From Streptomycetales bacterium (GTDB lineage: Bacteria; Actinomycetota; Actinomycetes; Prado026), in NCBI GenBank assembly GCA_025361995.1, contig JANYIP010000275.1, positions 1-9,494 on the forward strand: a stretch of DNA of 9,494 nucleotides, written 5' to 3'. The notes beneath the pieces are model-generated. The model was not told the DNA's origin. It ran no database searches and saw only the letters and a list, made by a program, of their open reading frames with translations. The translations under genes were made by a program, and so were the position numbers. Positions 6,478 to 9,494 of the stretch are shown here, piece after piece; position 1 is the first letter of the stretch; the number at the start of each line of letters is the position of its first letter.

Positions 6478-7433
6478 TGGCGGTCGCCGGTACGCAGGCC
6501 GCCAGACTGCCGCGAGGACAGGCGCGCTCGGCCACCTTCCGGGCCGCACCGGTCCGCGTGCGGGTGCCCGCGACGAGCGCGAACCTGGGGCCCGGCTTCG
6601 ACGCCTGCGGCCTCGCCCTCGGGCTCTACGACGACGTGGTGGTCCAGGTGACCGAGTCCGGCGTGGACTGCCAGGTGGCCGGCGAGGGCGCCGACAAGGT
6701 GGCCACCGGCGAGCGGAACCTGATCGTCAAGGCGTTGCGTGCCACCTTCACCCTGCTCGGCGGGCAGCCCCGCGGGCTGGCCCTGCGGTGCGCCAACAGG
6801 ATCCCGCACGGTCGCGGCCTCGGGTCGAGCGCCGGCGCCATCGTGGCCGGCGTGCTCGCAGCCCGCGGACTCGTGGTCGGCGGCAACGAGCGACTGGACG
6901 ACCTCGGCGTGCTGCGGCTCGCGGCCTCGATCGAGGGGCACCCGGATAACGTGGCTGCCTGCCTCCTCGGCGGCTACACGATCGCCTGGAGCGACGCCGA
7001 GGGAGTACGAGCGCTCGCCCTGCCCGTCGCGGCTTCTGTCGTACCCGTTGTCTTCGTGCCGTCCACTCAGGTGCCCACCACCAGGGCCCGTCGGCTGCTT
7101 CCGGAGCAGCTGCCGTTCGCCGATGCCGCGCGCTCCGCCGGCCGGGCAGCCCTGCTCACTGCCGCGATCGGGAGCCGGCCTGACCTCCTCCTCCCGGCCA
7201 CCGAGGATCGGCTCCACCAGCAGTACAGAGCGGCGGTGATGCCGAGGTCTGCCGCGCTCGTCGATCAGCTGCGTACGGCCGGGGTGGCGGCAGTGATCTC
7301 CGGTGCCGGGCCGACAGTCCTTGCGCTGACCGACGCGGGTTCGGCCGAACGGGTGGTTGCGCAGGTCCCGCGCGGTTGGAGCGTGCACCGGCTCGAGGTC
7401 GAGCCGACCGGCGCCGTGCTGCTTCCGCTCTGA
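6477..7433 (+). CDS. thrB: Homoserine kinase
   Basis: A 318-residue GHMP-family kinase that phosphorylates homoserine with ATP, making the substrate for ThrC. The N-terminal family motif PATSANLGPGFDACGL spans 31-46; the ATP-binding loop PHGRGLGSSAGA spans 110-121; EGHPDN (153-158) and the C-terminal GAGPTVLAL (277-285) complete the set of GHMP motifs. The ATG overlaps the thrC stop by one base (TGATG), typical of translational coupling, and no separate strong ribosome binding site is visible. The first ~25 residues, rich in Ala and Arg, extend beyond the usual N terminus; a GTG at about 6559 would give a shorter protein, so the exact start is not certain. It is the last gene of the lysine/threonine block and is followed by the rho leader. 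Confidence 0.95.
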   Translation: MAVAGTQAARLPRGQARSATFRAAPVRVRVPATSANLGPGFDACGLALGLYDDVVVQVTESGVDCQVAGEGADKVATGERNLIVKALRATFTLLGGQPRGLALRCANRIPHGRGLGSSAGAIVAGVLAARGLVVGGNERLDDLGVLRLAASIEGHPDNVAACLLGGYTIAWSDAEGVRALALPVAASVVPVVFVPSTQVPTTRARRLLPEQLPFADAARSAGRAALLTAAIGSRPDLLLPATEDRLHQQYRAAVMPRSAALVDQLRTAGVAAVISGAGPTVLALTDAGSAERVVAQVPRGWSVHRLEVEPTGAVLLPL

Positions 7434-7659
7434 TCCTCCAGGCGGATCCCGCCGGCCAGGTTTGGCCCGACGGGAAGGGTGGAGCCCCGAGTGGTGTTAC
7501 TGTTGCATCGCATCAGAAGCCCATCGGGCCGGTGCTCCACCGCTACCCCCTTTTTGTCGGCCGAACTCCTGGCCTGAGTCGGGTAGTTCACGAACCTGCG
7601 GAGCCCGCATTCAGAGCCTGGTTGCTCTCACTATCCCGCTCCTCGAAGGACACTCTTAA
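7434..7659 (+). promoter_or_regulatory. thrB-rho intergenic region: putative rho promoter and structured leader
   Basis: A 226-bp gap. Near thrB a short hairpin (GGCGG/CCGCC, 7441-7453) and a second (GGCCA/TGGCC, 7454-7467) may help end thrB transcription; neither is followed by a T-run. TACTGT at 7498-7503 fits the TANNNT -10 pattern, with no clear -35. An 8-bp stem GGTGGAGC/GCTCCACC pairs 7478-7485 with 7534-7541 across 48 nt and can hold an inner hairpin (GCCC/GGGC, 7519-7529); C5T5 follows at 7546-7555, faintly like an intrinsic terminator. A further hairpin lies at 7613-7628. GAAGGA at 7645-7650 is the rho ribosome binding site, 9 nt before the GTG. Rho autogenously attenuates its own leader in E. 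coli; a similar role here is inferred. Confidence 0.45.
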
Positions 7660-9494
7660 GTGAGCGACACAAGCACAGACGTCGTCGACGCACGACCGGC
7701 CACCAGCTCCACCGCCGAGTCCCCGTCCGACTCCCAAGCAAGTCTCACCAGCGCCCCGCCCACCGCGGCCGACTCGAAACCACGTCGCAAGCCGGCGGGG
7801 CTGAACGGCATGGTGCTAGCCGAGCTCCAGCAGGTCGCCTCTGGGCTGGGAATCTCCGGCACCGGAAAGCTGCGCAAGGGTGCCCTCATCGAGGCCATCA
7901 GCGCCGCTCAGAATGGCGGAGGTGGCGGCGCGCCAGCCTCGACGATTCAGGCAGCTCAGGCACCTCAGGCAGCTCAGGTAGCTCAGGTAGCTCAGGCAGA
8001 GTCCGGTCCGGGTACCGAGCGCGCCGAACGGCCGCCGCGGTCCGAGCGTCCCGCACGTACCGATCAGAACGAGCGCAGCGAGCAGTCCGAGCCGGTCTCG
8101 GGCGAGGCAGGTTCCGCTGGGCAGGGCGCCGGCAACGGCGTCTCGGCGCAGTCGGGTGACCGTCCGCCGCGCAACCGTGACCAGCGCCCGCCGCGCGAGC
8201 AGCGCGATCGCCAAACTGGTCAGGGGCAAACTGGTCAGGGGCAGGGTGGCCAGCCGAATCAGAGCGGCCAGAACTCCGGCGGTCAGAACAACCGCACCGA
8301 GGGCGGCCAGAATTCAGGGACGCAGGGCGGCCAGAACTCCGGGACGCAGGGCGGTCAGGGTCAGAACCGGCCGTACTACGACGACGACGACGGCACCGGT
8401 CGGCGCCGCCGTCGTGGCCGCAACCGCGAGCGCCGCCCCGGTGTCCGTGAGCGGGGCACCGAGCGCTTCGGCAGCGAGGCGGAGCCCGTCATCGGCGAGG
8501 ACGACGTCCTCGTCACGGTCAGCGGCATCGTCGACGTGCTCGACAACTACGCGTTCGTCCGAACCACCGGCTACCTGCCGGGACCGAACGACGTCTACAT
8601 CACCCTCGCCCAGGTCCGGAAGTACGGGCTCCGCAAGGGTGACGCTGTTGCTGGCGCGGTCAAGCAGGTCAAGGACGGCGAGCGGCGCGACAAGTTCAAC
8701 GCTCTCGTGCGGCTGGACTCGGTCAACGGCCTCGACCCCTCGGCGGCCCTGAACCGCCCGGACTTCAACAAGTTGACCCCGCTCTACCCGCAGGACCGCC
8801 TGCGGCTCGAGAGCGACCCGATTAACCTCACCGCTCGGGTCATCGACATCGTCGCCCCGATCGGGAAGGGGCAGCGCGGCCTCATCGTGTCGCCCCCGAA
8901 GGCTGGCAAGACCATGGTGCTCCAGGCCATCGCCAACGCGATCAGCCTGAACAACCCCGAGGTGCACCTCATGGTGGTGCTCGTCGACGAGCGTCCTGAA
9001 GAGGTCACCGACATGCAGCGCTCGGTCAAGGGTGAGGTCATCGCCTCCACCTTCGACCGGCCGGCCGAGGACCACACAGTGATCGCGGAGCTCGCCATCG
9101 AGCGGGCCAAGCGGCTGGTCGAGCTAGGTCACGACGTGGTCGTGCTGCTCGACTCGATGACCCGGCTCGGGCGTGCGTACAACCTGGCGGCTCCGGCGTC
9201 GGGTCGGATCCTGTCCGGTGGTGTCGACTCGAGCGCGCTGTACCCGCCCAAGCGGTTCTTCGGTGCCGCCCGGAACATCGAGGACGGCGGCTCTCTCACA
9301 GTCCTGGCGACGGCCCTGGTCGAGACCGGCTCGAAGATGGACGACGTGATCTTCGAGGAGTTCAAGGGCACCGGCAACATGGAGCTCAAGCTCGACCGCA
9401 AGTTCGCGGACAAGCGAGTCTTCCCGGCAGTCGACGTCGACCCGTCGGGCACCCGCAAGGAAGAGCTGCTGATGTCCGCCGAGGAGCTCGCGAT
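7660..9494 (+). CDS. rho: Transcription termination factor Rho (3' end beyond the window)
   Basis: A hexameric ATP-dependent RNA helicase that terminates transcription; 611 codons are visible and roughly 50 residues are missing at the C terminus, judging from M. tuberculosis Rho. The GTG start (VSDTSTD) has GAAGGA 9 nt upstream. Residues 48-84 (LNGMVLAELQQVASGLGI...) form the N-terminal helical Rho_N domain. Residues ~85-260 are a disordered insertion rich in Gln, Gly, Asn, Ser and Arg, ending in an Asp run and an Arg-rich patch at 248-259. The OB-fold RNA-binding domain follows (GIVDVLDNYAFVRTTGYLPGPNDVY, ~289-313). The ATPase has the P-loop SPPKAGKT (411-418; K417), the DER motif D443-E444-R445, Walker B VVVLLDS ending at D498, the Q-loop near SGGVDSSAL (519-527) and the R-loop GSKMDD (557-562). 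All catalytic parts look intact. It ends the conserved block. Confidence 0.97.
   Translation, partial: MSDTSTDVVDARPATSSTAESPSDSQASLTSAPPTAADSKPRRKPAGLNGMVLAELQQVASGLGISGTGKLRKGALIEAISAAQNGGGGGAPASTIQAAQAPQAAQVAQVAQAESGPGTERAERPPRSERPARTDQNERSEQSEPVSGEAGSAGQGAGNGVSAQSGDRPPRNRDQRPPREQRDRQTGQGQTGQGQGGQPNQSGQNSGGQNNRTEGGQNSGTQGGQNSGTQGGQGQNRPYYDDDDGTGRRRRRGRNRERRPGVRERGTERFGSEAEPVIGEDDVLVTVSGIVDVLDNYAFVRTTGYLPGPNDVYITLAQVRKYGLRKGDAVAGAVKQVKDGERRDKFNALVRLDSVNGLDPSAALNRPDFNKLTPLYPQDRLRLESDPINLTARVIDIVAPIGKGQRGLIVSPPKAGKTMVLQAIANAISLNNPEVHLMVVLVDERPEEVTDMQRSVKGEVIASTFDRPAEDHTVIAELAIERAKRLVELGHDVVVLLDSMTRLGRAYNLAAPASGRILSGGVDSSALYPPKRFFGAARNIEDGGSLTVLATALVETGSKMDDVIFEEFKGTGNMELKLDRKFADKRVFPAVDVDPSGTRKEELLMSAEELA
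7948..8001 (+). repeat. Six 9-bp tandem repeats in rho (QA-x units)
   Basis: Units CAGGCAGCT, CAGGCACCT, CAGGCAGCT, CAGGTAGCT, CAGGTAGCT and a degenerate CAGGCAGAG run in frame, coding for QAA-QAP-QAA-QVA-QVA-QAE at Rho residues 97-114. Each unit differs from its neighbour by at most a few bases, consistent with slippage duplication. Confidence 0.92.
8212..8241 (+). repeat. 15-bp tandem duplication in rho (QTGQG x2)
   Basis: CAAACTGGTCAGGGG at 8212-8226 is repeated without change at 8227-8241, coding for QTGQG twice from residue 185, and then decays into QGGQ. CAA and ACT are uncommon codon choices in this high-GC context, and both copies carry them, pointing to a recent duplication. Confidence 0.92.
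8302..8349 (+). repeat. 24-bp tandem duplication in rho (GGQNSGTQ x2)
   Basis: Two 24-bp units (8302-8325 and 8326-8349) code for GGQNSGTQ twice from residue 215. They differ only at two silent positions, where AATTCA in the first copy is AACTCC in the second. A shorter related GQNSGGQNN stretch lies just upstream (about 8269-8292), so the whole stretch seems built from one seed. Confidence 0.92.

Noticed and set aside
7546..7560. C5T5 tract as an intrinsic terminator between thrB and rho
   Set aside because: The preceding stem has a 48-nt gap between its arms and the T-run is only five long, so a classical intrinsic terminator is not supported; kept only as part of the leader description.
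7357..7663. Possible rho leader peptide: open frames ending at TAA 7657-7659 or TGA 7661-7663, abutting the rho start
   Set aside because: Neither frame has a plausible ATG/GTG start with a ribosome binding site inside the intergenic region; both run out of thrB in a wrong frame and look like shadows.
7948..8349. CRISPR array suggested by repeated units
   Set aside because: Units are direct, contiguous, codon-phased and lie inside the open rho frame; there are no spacers and no cas genes.

Overview
The window comes from a high-GC actinobacterium (Actinomycetota). The evidence is strong G/C bias at third codon positions, GTG starts, 1-4 nt gene junctions, TANNNT-type -10 candidates and, above all, the gene order argS-lysA-hom-thrC-thrB-rho. 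That order is the one known from Mycobacterium tuberculosis (Rv1292-Rv1297) and other actinobacteria. I cannot fix the genus from sequence alone. The bulk of the window is conserved core metabolism; I did not find convincing evidence of a new multi-gene system. The accessory-looking material is confined to the first ~380 bases.

Left edge (1-379): a 71-residue helix-turn-helix protein of the excisionase (Xis) type, then a 114-bp non-coding stretch with an 11-bp tandem repeat and an AT-rich inverted repeat, ending exactly at the 3' end of a tRNA-Arg(CCG) gene on the minus strand (380-451). This looks like the tRNA-proximal end of an integrated mobile element (actinobacterial ICE or prophage) using the tRNA 3' end as attachment site. 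No integrase gene lies between xis and the tRNA, so the element is either degenerate or arranged differently to the left of the window.

Core operon (493-7433, all plus strand): a single-domain receiver protein (orphan response regulator), arginyl-tRNA synthetase (argS), diaminopimelate decarboxylase (lysA), homoserine dehydrogenase (hom), threonine synthase (thrC) and homoserine kinase (thrB). LysA performs the last step to lysine; Hom, ThrB and ThrC turn aspartate semialdehyde into threonine, so both branches of the aspartate family meet here. Junctions are tight (10 bp receiver/argS, 3 bp argS/lysA, 2 bp hom/thrC, 1-nt overlap thrC/thrB). Only the lysA-hom gap (81 bp) holds a hairpin, a possible -10 element and a strong ribosome binding site, so hom-thrC-thrB may also be transcribed on its own.

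Right edge (7434-9494): a 226-bp structured leader, then the 5' ~92% of rho, the transcription termination factor, running off the window. Its amino-terminal half carries the long disordered insertion typical of actinobacterial Rho, here containing three separate tandem repeat blocks rich in Gln, Gly and Asn.

The features most worth a second look are the in-frame 12-bp minisatellite inside lysA, the repeat-built Q/G/N-rich segment of Rho, the rho leader, and the xis/direct-repeat/tRNA junction.
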